Shown: positions 57,059-64,000 of the stretch, one piece after another
Numbering within the stretch: position 1 is the first letter of the stretch
Layout of the letters: every line of letters begins with the position of its first letter
Assembly: GCF_030499575.1 (NCBI RefSeq)
Contig: NZ_JASTLC010000001.1
Coordinates: 434,001-498,000, forward strand
Direction: 5' to 3'
Length of the DNA: 64,000 nt
Source: Streptomyces sp. DG2A-72
Lineage (GTDB): Bacteria; Actinomycetota; Actinomycetes; Streptomycetales; Streptomycetaceae
Position numbers and translations under genes: made by a program
Notes under the pieces: model-generated
The model's input: the letters and a program-made list of their open reading frames with translations, nothing else
Databases searched by the model: none
Told to the model about the DNA's origin: nothing

Positions 57059-59302
57059 GTGATAGGAGCGGGACAAAGGGAGCGGGCGCGGCTGCGGGAC
57101 CTCGCGGCGGCGTCCGACCCCGGCCTGCTGCGGCTGACCGCCGGGCTGCGGACGGTGGGCGCCATCGCCCTCGCGCTGGCCGTGCTCGCCCTGCTGGGGT
57201 CCGACGTGACCCATCTGGTCGCGGGAGCCATGGCGGCGATGGTCGCCACCTTCGCCATCCGGGAGAAGCAGCGCGCCCAGCAGGCCGTCACGCTCGCGCT
57301 GGGGCTGCCGGTGGCGCTGGCCGCCGTGAGCCTGGGGGCGCTGCTGCACTCCCATGTGGCGGCCGGTGACGTCTTCTTCGTCATGCTGGTCTTCGCCGGT
57401 GTGTATGTGCGCAGGTTCGGCGACCGGGGCACCGCGCTCGGGCTGATCGGCTTCCAGGTGTACTTCCTGTCCCTGTTCGTCGGCGCCACCGTCTCGGCCC
57501 TGCCCGAGCTGTGCGGTGCGATCGTCGTCGCCTTCCTGTGCAGCGCCGCCATGCGTTTCGTGGTCGTGCCGCAGACGGCGGCGGGGACGCTGGAGCGGCT
57601 GCGGGAGGCGTTCCGCGCCCGGCTGGCCCAGCTCGTGTCCGCCCAGCTCGACCTGCTGGACGCCGGTCCCGACGACGTCGACAAGGCGCTGGAGGACGTA
57701 CGCGACGGCACGGCGCGGCTGCACGAGACGGCCATGCTGATCCAGGGCCGGCTCGACGACGGGACGTCCGACGAGACAGTGGCGCGGCTGCTGCAACGCC
57801 GGGTCGCCGATGCCGAGATCGCCGCCGAACGGCTCGGCCTGTTGCTGCTGACCGCGCGCAGCGCCGAGCGGGCGGACACGCTCACCCTGCATCTGCCGGG
57901 CGCGCCCGCCCCGACGGGCAGCCCTCTTCCGGTGCGGGACGAGGCGACCGCGACGCTGCGCCGCGACCTGGACGCGCTCCGCCTGCTGGTCCAGCGGCCC
58001 GTCTCGCAGGACACCGGTACGGGACTGGCTCACGTGCGCAACCGGCTGCTCGGCTACCGCGAAGAGGAGAACCTGCCGCCCGCGCCGCCCGCCGTCCAGG
58101 ACGTCTTCCGCGGCATCGGCGAGGCCGCCCGCGCGGTCCTCGGGCTGCGGATCGCCCTCGACGGTCCGCAGGACGACTCGGACGACAGCCCGGCGACGGC
58201 CCGTTCACGCGAGGAACTCGACGCCGAGGACGCGGCCATCACCGGCGCCGAGGAGAGCGAGCCGACGGAGTCGGGGCTGCGCCGCCCCACGACGCGGGCT
58301 GCCGTGCAGGTGGCCGTCGGCTCGGCGCTCGCCATCGCCGGTGGCGAGCTGCTCTCCAGCCAGCGCTGGTACTGGGCGGTGCTGACCTGCTGGATCGTCT
58401 TCATCAACACGGCGTCGACGGGCGAGATCCTGGTCAAGGGCTACCGCCGGCTCCTGGGGACCGTGCTCGGTGTCGTGGCCGGGATCGTGCTCGCGGGCCT
58501 CGTCGCCGGGCACACCTGGCCGGCGTTCGCGCTGGTGCTGCTGTGCGTCTTCGCGTCGTTCTACACGGCGCCGCTGTCCTACACGCTGATGTCCTTCTTC
58601 ATCACCGCCGCACTCGGCCTGCTCTACACCTTGCTGCACACCTACAGCCTCTCGGTGCTGCTGCTTCGCGTGGAGGAGACGGCGCTCGGCGCGGCCTGCG
58701 GGATCGTCGCGGCGGCGCTGGTGCTGCCGGTCCACACGGACCGCCGTACGAACGACCTGCTGGGAACGGTGCTGGAGCGGCTCGGCGATGTCGCCGAGGC
58801 CGCCATCGACCAGCTCAGCGGCGGGCCGGAGGCCGATCTGCTGGACAAGGCGCGCGACCTGGACGAGGCGCTTGCCGATCTGAGCGCGGCCACGCAGCCG
58901 CTCACCCACCCGATCACGCCCCTGCGGACGCGACGCGACACCGCGCGCTATGTGGTGGCACTCCTGGAGACCTGCGCGTACCACACGCGGGCGCTGGCCG
59001 CGACCGCCGAACTCCTGCCCACCCACCCGTCGATCGCGGCGGACCCCCGGCTGCGACGGGCCGGACGGCGGATCGCGCACAACATCGAGGCCATCGCCGC
59101 GCATGTCGCGGACCAGCACAGCACCGCCGAGGTCGAGACCGGGCCCAGCATCGCCTCGCTGCTGGAGCCCGACATCCCCGGCACTCCCCGGTTCGGCCGG
59201 GTCACCGACCGCGTGCTGCGCCATCTGCAGCGCCTGGACGAGGGCTTGGTCGGTCTGGCACGACCGTTGAACGTGCCCGTCGAGGCGCGGTCGAAGAAAT
59301 GA
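57059..59302 (+). CDS. FUSC-family (aromatic acid exporter-like) membrane protein, two membrane halves
   Basis: A 747-residue membrane protein with two blocks of about six helices (about 20-170 and 415-560; GLRTVGAIALALAVLALLGS, AVQVAVGSALAIAGGELLSS) separated by a helical cytosolic region of about 240 residues and ending in another (about 570-747). This is the YccS/AaeB-like layout. The GTG at 57059 follows GGGAGTGAG; a TTG at 57029 is in frame but less likely. ALVLPVHTDRR at the junction matches the smaller FUSC protein at 10420. The substrate is unknown. Confidence 0.88.
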   Translation: MIGAGQRERARLRDLAAASDPGLLRLTAGLRTVGAIALALAVLALLGSDVTHLVAGAMAAMVATFAIREKQRAQQAVTLALGLPVALAAVSLGALLHSHVAAGDVFFVMLVFAGVYVRRFGDRGTALGLIGFQVYFLSLFVGATVSALPELCGAIVVAFLCSAAMRFVVVPQTAAGTLERLREAFRARLAQLVSAQLDLLDAGPDDVDKALEDVRDGTARLHETAMLIQGRLDDGTSDETVARLLQRRVADAEIAAERLGLLLLTARSAERADTLTLHLPGAPAPTGSPLPVRDEATATLRRDLDALRLLVQRPVSQDTGTGLAHVRNRLLGYREEENLPPAPPAVQDVFRGIGEAARAVLGLRIALDGPQDDSDDSPATARSREELDAEDAAITGAEESEPTESGLRRPTTRAAVQVAVGSALAIAGGELLSSQRWYWAVLTCWIVFINTASTGEILVKGYRRLLGTVLGVVAGIVLAGLVAGHTWPAFALVLLCVFASFYTAPLSYTLMSFFITAALGLLYTLLHTYSLSVLLLRVEETALGAACGIVAAALVLPVHTDRRTNDLLGTVLERLGDVAEAAIDQLSGGPEADLLDKARDLDEALADLSAATQPLTHPITPLRTRRDTARYVVALLETCAYHTRALAATAELLPTHPSIAADPRLRRAGRRIAHNIEAIAAHVADQHSTAEVETGPSIASLLEPDIPGTPRFGRVTDRVLRHLQRLDEGLVGLARPLNVPVEARSKK

Positions 59303-59311
59303 CGCGGGCGT

Positions 59312-59743
59312 TCAGGACAGCGGCACCACGGCGGTGATGCACTTGCCGCCCGACGGCAGGTCCGCGACCCGTACATCGCGGGCCAGGCGGAGGACGATCG
59401 GCCAGCCGCGCCCTCCCAGCCGCTGCCGCCCTTCCGCGTCGACCGGCGGCTCGGTCACCGGCAGGGCGTCGCTGCGGTCGCAGACCGAGACCCGTACCGC
59501 GGGTCCCTCGACGTCGACACGGAAGTCCGTGACCCCGCCGCCGTGCAGGATCGCGTTGGTCGTCAGCTCCGTGGCGACGAGCAGAGCGTCCGACAGGGCG
59601 TCGGCGCCGCACGCGGTTCCGGTGGCGCGGCAGCATTCGGTCACCACACGCTCCACGGTTCTGCGCGCCTCGGCGGGTGCATAACTCCGCCCGGGGCGGC
59701 TCAGGGCCGACGCGCCGGGGCCGGTCCTGCGATCCTCGTACAT
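59312..59743 (-). CDS. Anti-sigma-like ATPase (RsbW/HATPase domain)
   Basis: A 143-residue solo GHKL ATPase as used in actinomycete partner switching. ARRTVERVVTECCRATGTA leads to the N-box ALLVATELTTNAILHGGG, then VSVCDRSDALPV (the Asp that contacts ATP) and the G-box GGRGWPIVLRLARDV. The ATG at 59743 is preceded by AGGAG. Its sigma factor or anti-anti-sigma partner is not adjacent; the sigma factor at 39812 is a candidate by type only. Confidence 0.9.
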   Translation of the reverse strand: MYEDRRTGPGASALSRPGRSYAPAEARRTVERVVTECCRATGTACGADALSDALLVATELTTNAILHGGGVTDFRVDVEGPAVRVSVCDRSDALPVTEPPVDAEGRQRLGGRGWPIVLRLARDVRVADLPSGGKCITAVVPLS

Positions 59744-59894
59744 TCCTCTGGCTCCTGTTCGGTACGGAAAGAAGCCGGGCCCGGCTGTGCAAGAGGTCAC
59801 AGTTGTTCGGCTCACCGCTGCGCCTCCCGCCAAACCTCTGCCCGGGAACAGAAGTGCGTGTCGTCGCCGCCTGACATGGGGGTACCCGGATCGC

Positions 59895-60116
59895 ATGACG
59901 GATGTCGTGGACTCGGACGAACTGCTGCGGCGCATCCAGCGGGCCAGGGCCTACGCGGAACAGGAGAAGCGGATGTGGCGGTCGCGCACCGACGCGCTCA
60001 CGCCCGCCGACCCCGACAAGGCCCGGGACGCGGCCGTACGGACGCTGGCGTACGAGGCCGTGCTCGGGGTGCTGGACGAGATCGTCACCCCGGGCAGGCA
60101 CAGCGAGGAGGGCTGA
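59895..60116 (+). CDS. Small helical protein of unknown function
   Basis: A 73-residue, strongly charged helical protein: DELLRRIQRARAYAEQEKRM, DALTPADPDKARDAAVRTLA, YEAVLGVLDEIVTPGRHSEE. It resembles a two-helix hairpin. The ATG at 59895 has only a weak ribosome site. It lies between the divergent ATPase gene and the PLP decarboxylase gene (45-base gap), and may be co-transcribed with the latter. No family recognised. Confidence 0.6.
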   Translation: MTDVVDSDELLRRIQRARAYAEQEKRMWRSRTDALTPADPDKARDAAVRTLAYEAVLGVLDEIVTPGRHSEEG

Positions 60117-60161
60117 CCCGGGGACCGGGGCGGATTGTCTGCCGTGCCGCCGGGAACCCGG

Positions 60162-61661
60162 ATGCGCATGACGGCCGATCACGCACGCGCACCGGTCCTG
60201 GAGGCCCTGGACGACTATCGGCGCAGGGAGCGCCTGTCGTTCACACCGCCCGGGCACAAACAGGCTCGCGGGGCCGACCCGGCGGTGCGGGCGGTGCTGG
60301 GGGACGCGGTCTTCCTCAGTGACGTCCTGGCGTCGGGCGGTCTGGACGACCGGCTCCACCAGGGGCGGGTCCTGGAGCGCGCCGAGGAGCTGATGGCCGA
60401 CGCGGTGCACGCCGAGCACACGTTCTTCACCACCTGCGGCAGCTCGCTGTCCGTCAAGGCGGCGATGCTCGCGGTGGCGGGTCCGCACGAGAAGCTGGTG
60501 CTGGGGCGCGACGTCCACAAGTCCGTCGCGTCGGGACTGATCCTGTCCGGGATCGAGCCGGCGTGGGTCGAGCCGCAGTGGGACGGTGCCCGGCATCTGG
60601 CCCATCCGCCGTCCGCGGAGGAGTTCGAGCGGGCCCTCGACCGCCACCCCGACGCGAAGGGAGCGCTGGTCACCAGCCCAACGCCGTACGGCAGTTGCGC
60701 CGGCCTGAAGGCGATCGCGCGGCTCTGCCACCGGCGCTCGCTGCCGCTGATCGTCGACGAGGCCTGGGGCGCACATCTGCCCTTCCATGACGATCTGCCG
60801 TCCTGGGCGATGGACGCGGGCGCCGACATCTGCGTGACCAGCATCCACAAGATGGGCAGCGGCCTGGAGCAGGGCTCGGTCTTCCATCTGCAGGGCGACC
60901 TCGTCCCGCCGGAGCTGCTGCGGCTGCGGGCGGACCTGCTGGGCACCACCAGCCCGTCGGTGCTGATCTTCGCCGGTCTCGACGGGTGGCGCCGGCAGAT
61001 GGCCCTGAGGGGGAAGGAGATCATGGGCGCCGCACTGGAACTCGTCGCCGAGGTCCGGGATGCCGTCGAGCAGATCGACGGGATGCACGTCAACGACCGC
61101 GACGACTTCTGCGGTGCGGGACTCGCCGCCGACTTCGACCCGCTGCCGGTCGTGATCGACATCGACGGTCTCGGCATCACCGGGTACCAGGCCGCTGACT
61201 GGCTCCGTGCACACCGCGGCGTGGACGCCCACCTGGCCGACCACCGGCGGATCGGCATGCAGATCACCCACGGCGACGACGCGGAGACCACCGGCGAGCT
61301 GCTCGCCGCGCTGAAGGACCTCGCGCAGGCCGCGCCCTTGACGCCCCCGGCCCCGCGGGTCGACGTCCCGGCACCGGCGGAGCTGCGCCTGGAGCAGGCC
61401 ATGACACCCCGGGACGCCTTCTTCGGACCCACCGAGGACGTTCCGGTGGACGCGGCCGCCGGGCGCGTCGTGGCCGAGATGATCACGCCCTACCCACCGG
61501 GGATCCCGGCCGCGCTGCCCGGCGAACGGCTCACCGAACCGGTGCTGCGGTACCTGGTCACAGGCCTGGCCGCGGGCATGAACCTCCCGGACCCCAGCGA
61601 CCCGGCCCTGGACACGGTGCGAGTGGTGAAACCCGGGCCCGACGTGAAACGGGTCACGTGA
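60162..61661 (+). CDS. Orn/Lys/Arg-type PLP-dependent decarboxylase
   Basis: A 499-residue fold-type I PLP enzyme of the bacterial Orn/Lys/Arg decarboxylase group. FTPPGHKQARGADPAV (the substrate-entry GHK), FFTTCGSSLSVKAAML (PLP phosphate), LIVDEAWGAHLPFH (Asp on the pyridine nitrogen) and TSIHKMGSGLEQGSVF (Schiff-base Lys in HK). The C-terminal domain closes with ITPYPPGIPAALPGE. It lacks the N-terminal wing domain of E. coli inducible decarboxylases, as in short Gram-positive versions. The exact amino acid is uncertain. The ATG at 60162 or 60168. Confidence 0.92.
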   Translation: MRMTADHARAPVLEALDDYRRRERLSFTPPGHKQARGADPAVRAVLGDAVFLSDVLASGGLDDRLHQGRVLERAEELMADAVHAEHTFFTTCGSSLSVKAAMLAVAGPHEKLVLGRDVHKSVASGLILSGIEPAWVEPQWDGARHLAHPPSAEEFERALDRHPDAKGALVTSPTPYGSCAGLKAIARLCHRRSLPLIVDEAWGAHLPFHDDLPSWAMDAGADICVTSIHKMGSGLEQGSVFHLQGDLVPPELLRLRADLLGTTSPSVLIFAGLDGWRRQMALRGKEIMGAALELVAEVRDAVEQIDGMHVNDRDDFCGAGLAADFDPLPVVIDIDGLGITGYQAADWLRAHRGVDAHLADHRRIGMQITHGDDAETTGELLAALKDLAQAAPLTPPAPRVDVPAPAELRLEQAMTPRDAFFGPTEDVPVDAAAGRVVAEMITPYPPGIPAALPGERLTEPVLRYLVTGLAAGMNLPDPSDPALDTVRVVKPGPDVKRVT

Positions 61662-61760
61662 CCGGCTTCCAGGTGCGCAAAAGCCCCGGAGATGGTTTAC
61701 GGTTCATTCATACGTGGTGACGGGGTCGACCGTATCCGTCCTCCGACACCACCCTTAACG

Positions 61761-61797
61761 GCCCTGGCTGGTCTCCCCCGTCCAGCCAGGGCTTTTT
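61761..61797 (+). terminator. Intrinsic (Rho-independent) terminator
   Basis: GCCCTGGCTGG (61761-61771), loop TCTCCCCCGT, CCAGCCAGGGC (61782-61792), then TTTTT (61793-61797). A perfect 11-bp stem with a T-tract, rare in such GC-rich DNA. It ends 136 bases after the decarboxylase stop, so it terminates either that mRNA or a small RNA from the gap. Confidence 0.85.
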
Positions 61798-61927
61798 CAT
61801 GCCCGCCGCGGGTACTCGGGGTTGTCGTCCGCAACTGCTGTCCGCCGAGGTGCTCCCGGCGTCGGCAGCGGCTGAAATGGGCGTAGGGAAAGCACCGGAT
61901 CCGATCGCCGGCGAGGAGTCCCGCGTC

Positions 61928-62380
61928 ATGACCAAAGCGATAAAACTGCTGACCGCCCTGCCTCCGCCCCAGCGGCAGCGTCTGATGGCGCTCGCGCGGG
62001 AGGTCTCCTTCCCGGAGGACTGCCGGATCTTCGAGGCGGGCGGCCGGGCCGACCGCTTCTGGGTCATCCGCTCGGGCGCGGTCTCGCTCACACAGCGGGT
62101 GAACTCCCTGCAGCGGGTCACCGTGGCGAGCCTCGGCGCGGGCGATCTGCTCGGCTGGTCCTGGCTGTTCCCGCCGCACGAGTGGGACTTCGGCGCGGAG
62201 GCGTTCAGCCCCGTACGCGCCTACGAGTTCGACGCGGCGGCCGTGCTCCAGCTGTGCGAGGAGGATGCGCAGCTCGGGCTGTCGCTGGTGCGCAACGTGG
62301 CGGAGATCCTCGCGCACCGGCTGGAGACGACCCGGGGCAAGCTCATGGAGCAGTACGCGATGCACCGGCGGGGCCTGTAG
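61928..62380 (+). CDS. Cyclic-nucleotide-binding-domain protein without DNA-binding domain
   Basis: A 150-residue protein that is one CNB (Crp-like) beta-roll plus helix: VSFPEDCRIFEAGGRADRFW, VIRSGAVSLTQRV, VASLGAGDLLGWSWLFPPHE (phosphate-binding cassette region), EDAQLGLSLVRNVAEILAHR (C-helix). It ends where the Crp HTH would begin, so it is not a transcription factor by itself. The PBC lacks the usual RAA, making cAMP binding doubtful. The ATG at 61928 has GAGGAG upstream. Convergent with an MFS gene. Confidence 0.87.
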   Translation: MTKAIKLLTALPPPQRQRLMALAREVSFPEDCRIFEAGGRADRFWVIRSGAVSLTQRVNSLQRVTVASLGAGDLLGWSWLFPPHEWDFGAEAFSPVRAYEFDAAAVLQLCEEDAQLGLSLVRNVAEILAHRLETTRGKLMEQYAMHRRGL

Positions 62381-62384
62381 GGCG

Positions 62385-63683
62385 TCAGACGCGGTAGCGG
62401 CGCAGTGCGGGCATCGCCGCGGCCAGGCCCAGCATCACGGCGACGACCAGGATGCCGCCGCCCGCCACCGCCGTACGCGGACCGAAGGCGGAGCCCGCGG
62501 TGCCGTGCAGCAGGTCGGCGAGGCGTGGGCCGCCGGCGACGACGACCGTGAAGACGCCCTGCATCCGGCCGCGCATCTCGTCCGTGGCGGCGGACAGCAG
62601 GATCGCCCCGCGGAAGACCATCGAGACCATGTCGGCGACCCCGGCCACGGCCAGGAACGCCACCGCGAGCCACAGACTGCCGCTCAGTCCGAAGCCGGTG
62701 ATGGCCACGCCCCAGGCGACGACCGCACCGATCACCATCCAGCCGTGCCGGCGGACCCGGGAGAACGTGCCGGAGAACAGCCCGCCCAGCACCGCGCCGA
62801 TGGGGATCGCCGCGAACAGCAGGCCGAGCGCGAGCCCTTCGCCGTACGACGCGTAGGTCTCGGCGGCCAGCTGCGGGAACAGGGCGCGGGGCATGCCGAG
62901 GACCATCGCGACGACGTCGGCGAGGAGGGACAGCAACAGCACCTTGTGCAGCGAGATGTACCGGAACCCGGCCCCGATCTCACGCAGCCCGGCACGGCGG
63001 GCGGGCCGGCCGTCCAGCGGCGGCAGCGAGGGCAGTCGTACGACGGCCCAGACCGCGACGCACAGGGCGAGGGCGTCGATCAGATACAGCTCGGGCAGGC
63101 CGATGACCGGGATCAGGGCGCCGGCCAGGAGCGGGCCCGCTACCAGGCCGGTCTGCATGACGGTGGAGCCGAGGGCCTGCGCGGCGGGCAGTTCGTCCGC
63201 GGGGACCAGGCGGGCGATCGAGGCGCTGCGGGCCGGGGCGTTGAGGCCGAAGAAGGCCTGCTGCAGGGCGAGCAGCACCATCAGCACCGCCACCGAGCCC
63301 AGCCCGGCGGCGGCCTGGATCCAGAACAGCAGCGAGGTGACGGCTATACCGCTGTTGGTGATCAGCAGCAGCCTGCGGCGGTCCATGGTGTCGGCGACCG
63401 CGCCGCCCCACAGCGCGAACACGACCAGCGGCAGAAGGCCGGCCAGGCTGGCGTAGCCGACCCAGGCCGACGAGCCGGTGATGTCGTAGATCTGCTTGGG
63501 CACGGCGACAGCGGTGAGCTGGCTGCCGACGGCGGTGACGATGGTCGAGCTCCACAGGCGGCGATAGGCGGGGCGGCGCAGCGGACGGGTGTCCAAGGCC
63601 CAGCGGCGCCAGCCACGGCGGGGCGGTCCCGCCTTCTCGGCGGCCTCGGAGTCGGAGTGGGGGCTGCTCTCGCTCGTGTCCAC
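62385..63683 (-). CDS. MFS transporter (12-helix, enterobactin-exporter-like)
   Basis: A 432-residue transporter with 12 hydrophobic segments. SSTIVTAVGSQLTAVAVPKQ and GGAVADTMDRRRLLLITN (motif A variant) are near the N-terminus, then LNAPARSASIARLVPADELP and FRGAILLSAATDEMRGRMQG, the pattern of MFS_3/EntS-type exporters. The GTG at 63683 has AGGGA four bases upstream. The substrate is unknown. Confidence 0.9.
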   Translation of the reverse strand: MDTSESSPHSDSEAAEKAGPPRRGWRRWALDTRPLRRPAYRRLWSSTIVTAVGSQLTAVAVPKQIYDITGSSAWVGYASLAGLLPLVVFALWGGAVADTMDRRRLLLITNSGIAVTSLLFWIQAAAGLGSVAVLMVLLALQQAFFGLNAPARSASIARLVPADELPAAQALGSTVMQTGLVAGPLLAGALIPVIGLPELYLIDALALCVAVWAVVRLPSLPPLDGRPARRAGLREIGAGFRYISLHKVLLLSLLADVVAMVLGMPRALFPQLAAETYASYGEGLALGLLFAAIPIGAVLGGLFSGTFSRVRRHGWMVIGAVVAWGVAITGFGLSGSLWLAVAFLAVAGVADMVSMVFRGAILLSAATDEMRGRMQGVFTVVVAGGPRLADLLHGTAGSAFGPRTAVAGGGILVVAVMLGLAAAMPALRRYRV

Positions 63684-63762
63684 GGGGTCCCTGGATGCTC
63701 GCTACATCTTTCGAATCGAGGGATCACTATGGCACCACTGGCTCAGCGCACGGTCCGCGGCC

Positions 63763-64000
63763 TCAGGTTCCGGCAATGAGCGTCGCGCCGAGGGCGATCA
63801 TCGTCGCGGCGACCAGAGCGTCCAGGACCCGCCAGGCGGCGGGCCGGGCGAGGAAGCGGCTGAGCAGCCGGGCACCGAAGCCCAGGGCCGCGAACCAGCA
63901 GAGGCTGGCGCAGACCGCGCCGAGTCCGAACGTCCAGCGCAGCGGGCCGCGGTCGGCGGCGACGGAGCCGAGCAGGAACACCGTGTCGAGGTAGACATGC
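63763..64000 (-). CDS. LysE/ArgO-family amino acid exporter (N-terminus beyond window)
   Basis: The last 79 residues of a LysE-family exporter: HVYLDTVFLLGSVAADRGPL (NPHVYLDT is the family hallmark), CASLCWFAALGFGARLLSRF, and a final helix LDALVAATMIALGATLIAG. The stop is at 63763-63765. It exports basic amino acids in characterised relatives. The start and first four helices lie past the right edge. Confidence 0.88.
   Translation of the reverse strand, partial: HVYLDTVFLLGSVAADRGPLRWTFGLGAVCASLCWFAALGFGARLLSRFLARPAAWRVLDALVAATMIALGATLIAGT

Noticed and set aside
55406..58033. 875-codon reverse frame opposite ndh and the second FUSC gene
   Set aside because: Spans two real forward genes and the gap between them and has no recognisable domain; an artefact of GC bias.
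61690..61730. tRNA-like sequence (GGTTCATTCATACG)
   Set aside because: No acceptor stem, anticodon arm or CCA end can be paired around it.

Overview
The window reads as chromosome of a Streptomyces-like actinomycete. Base composition is very GC-rich throughout, many starts are GTG, several starts look leaderless, and the gene set is characteristic: a GlgE maltosyltransferase operon, a DrrAB-type exporter under a MarR regulator, a SigB/F-type sigma factor with solo anti-sigma-like ATPases, baeRF and DUF5133 proteins, and non-homologous end-joining ligases. I saw no rRNA, tRNA, CRISPR array or intact mobile element.

Layout. 1-6.6 kb: a LacI regulator cut by the left edge, an aldo/keto reductase, a two-gene repair operon (stand-alone LigD-type 3'-phosphoesterase plus ATP-dependent DNA ligase), a secreted cupin and a large PAS/GAF/PP2C/ATPase stress-signalling protein. 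6.6-15.9 kb: oxidative-stress and envelope genes (peroxiredoxin, MarR, Fpg/Nei glycosylase, epimerase, FUSC-type membrane protein, HPII-type catalase, Rieske/DUF2231 membrane protein, baeRF protein). 16.0-18.5 kb: a gene graveyard with remnants of a Ku gene, two transposases (IS5-like and TnpB-like), a TetR gene, an alcohol dehydrogenase, an NTF2-like protein and one unidentified gene. 18.6-32 kb: an accessory region of small redox and efflux units (methyltransferase, XRE-cupin regulator, decayed thioredoxin-reductase-like gene, DHA2 exporter, quinone reductase with MerR, a broken MarR-SDR chimera, two TetR genes, two SDRs and a second ATP-dependent ligase).

32-41.9 kb: secreted NPP1-like protein, Tat-exported glycosidase, GNAT, a stand-alone hemC, a MarR/ABC exporter operon, a sigma factor, an ANTAR protein and a VOC protein. 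41.9-52.5 kb: a glycogen/trehalose block. glgX and a small Pep-type protein run leftward. A DUF5133 protein, glgE, treS, mak and glgB run rightward. TreS (trehalose to maltose), Mak (maltose to maltose-1-phosphate), GlgE (maltose-1-phosphate to linear alpha-1,4-glucan) and GlgB (branching) make a complete GlgE pathway, and GlgX can debranch the product. 52.6-64 kb: acyl-CoA synthetase, a frameshifted lipoprotein, type II NADH dehydrogenase, a second FUSC protein, a solo ATPase, a PLP decarboxylase, a clear intrinsic terminator, a cyclic-nucleotide-binding protein, an MFS exporter and the end of a LysE-type exporter.

The most informative oddities are: the Ku remnant beside intact NHEJ ligases; a MarR N-terminus fused to an SDR, with matching TTGC-N3-ACTCAA sites upstream of both this chimera and its intact MarR paralogue 19 kb away; three palindromes packed between a TetR gene and its divergent SDR; and a TTGACA promoter whose spacer is a palindrome. 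I did not find a system that I can claim is entirely new.
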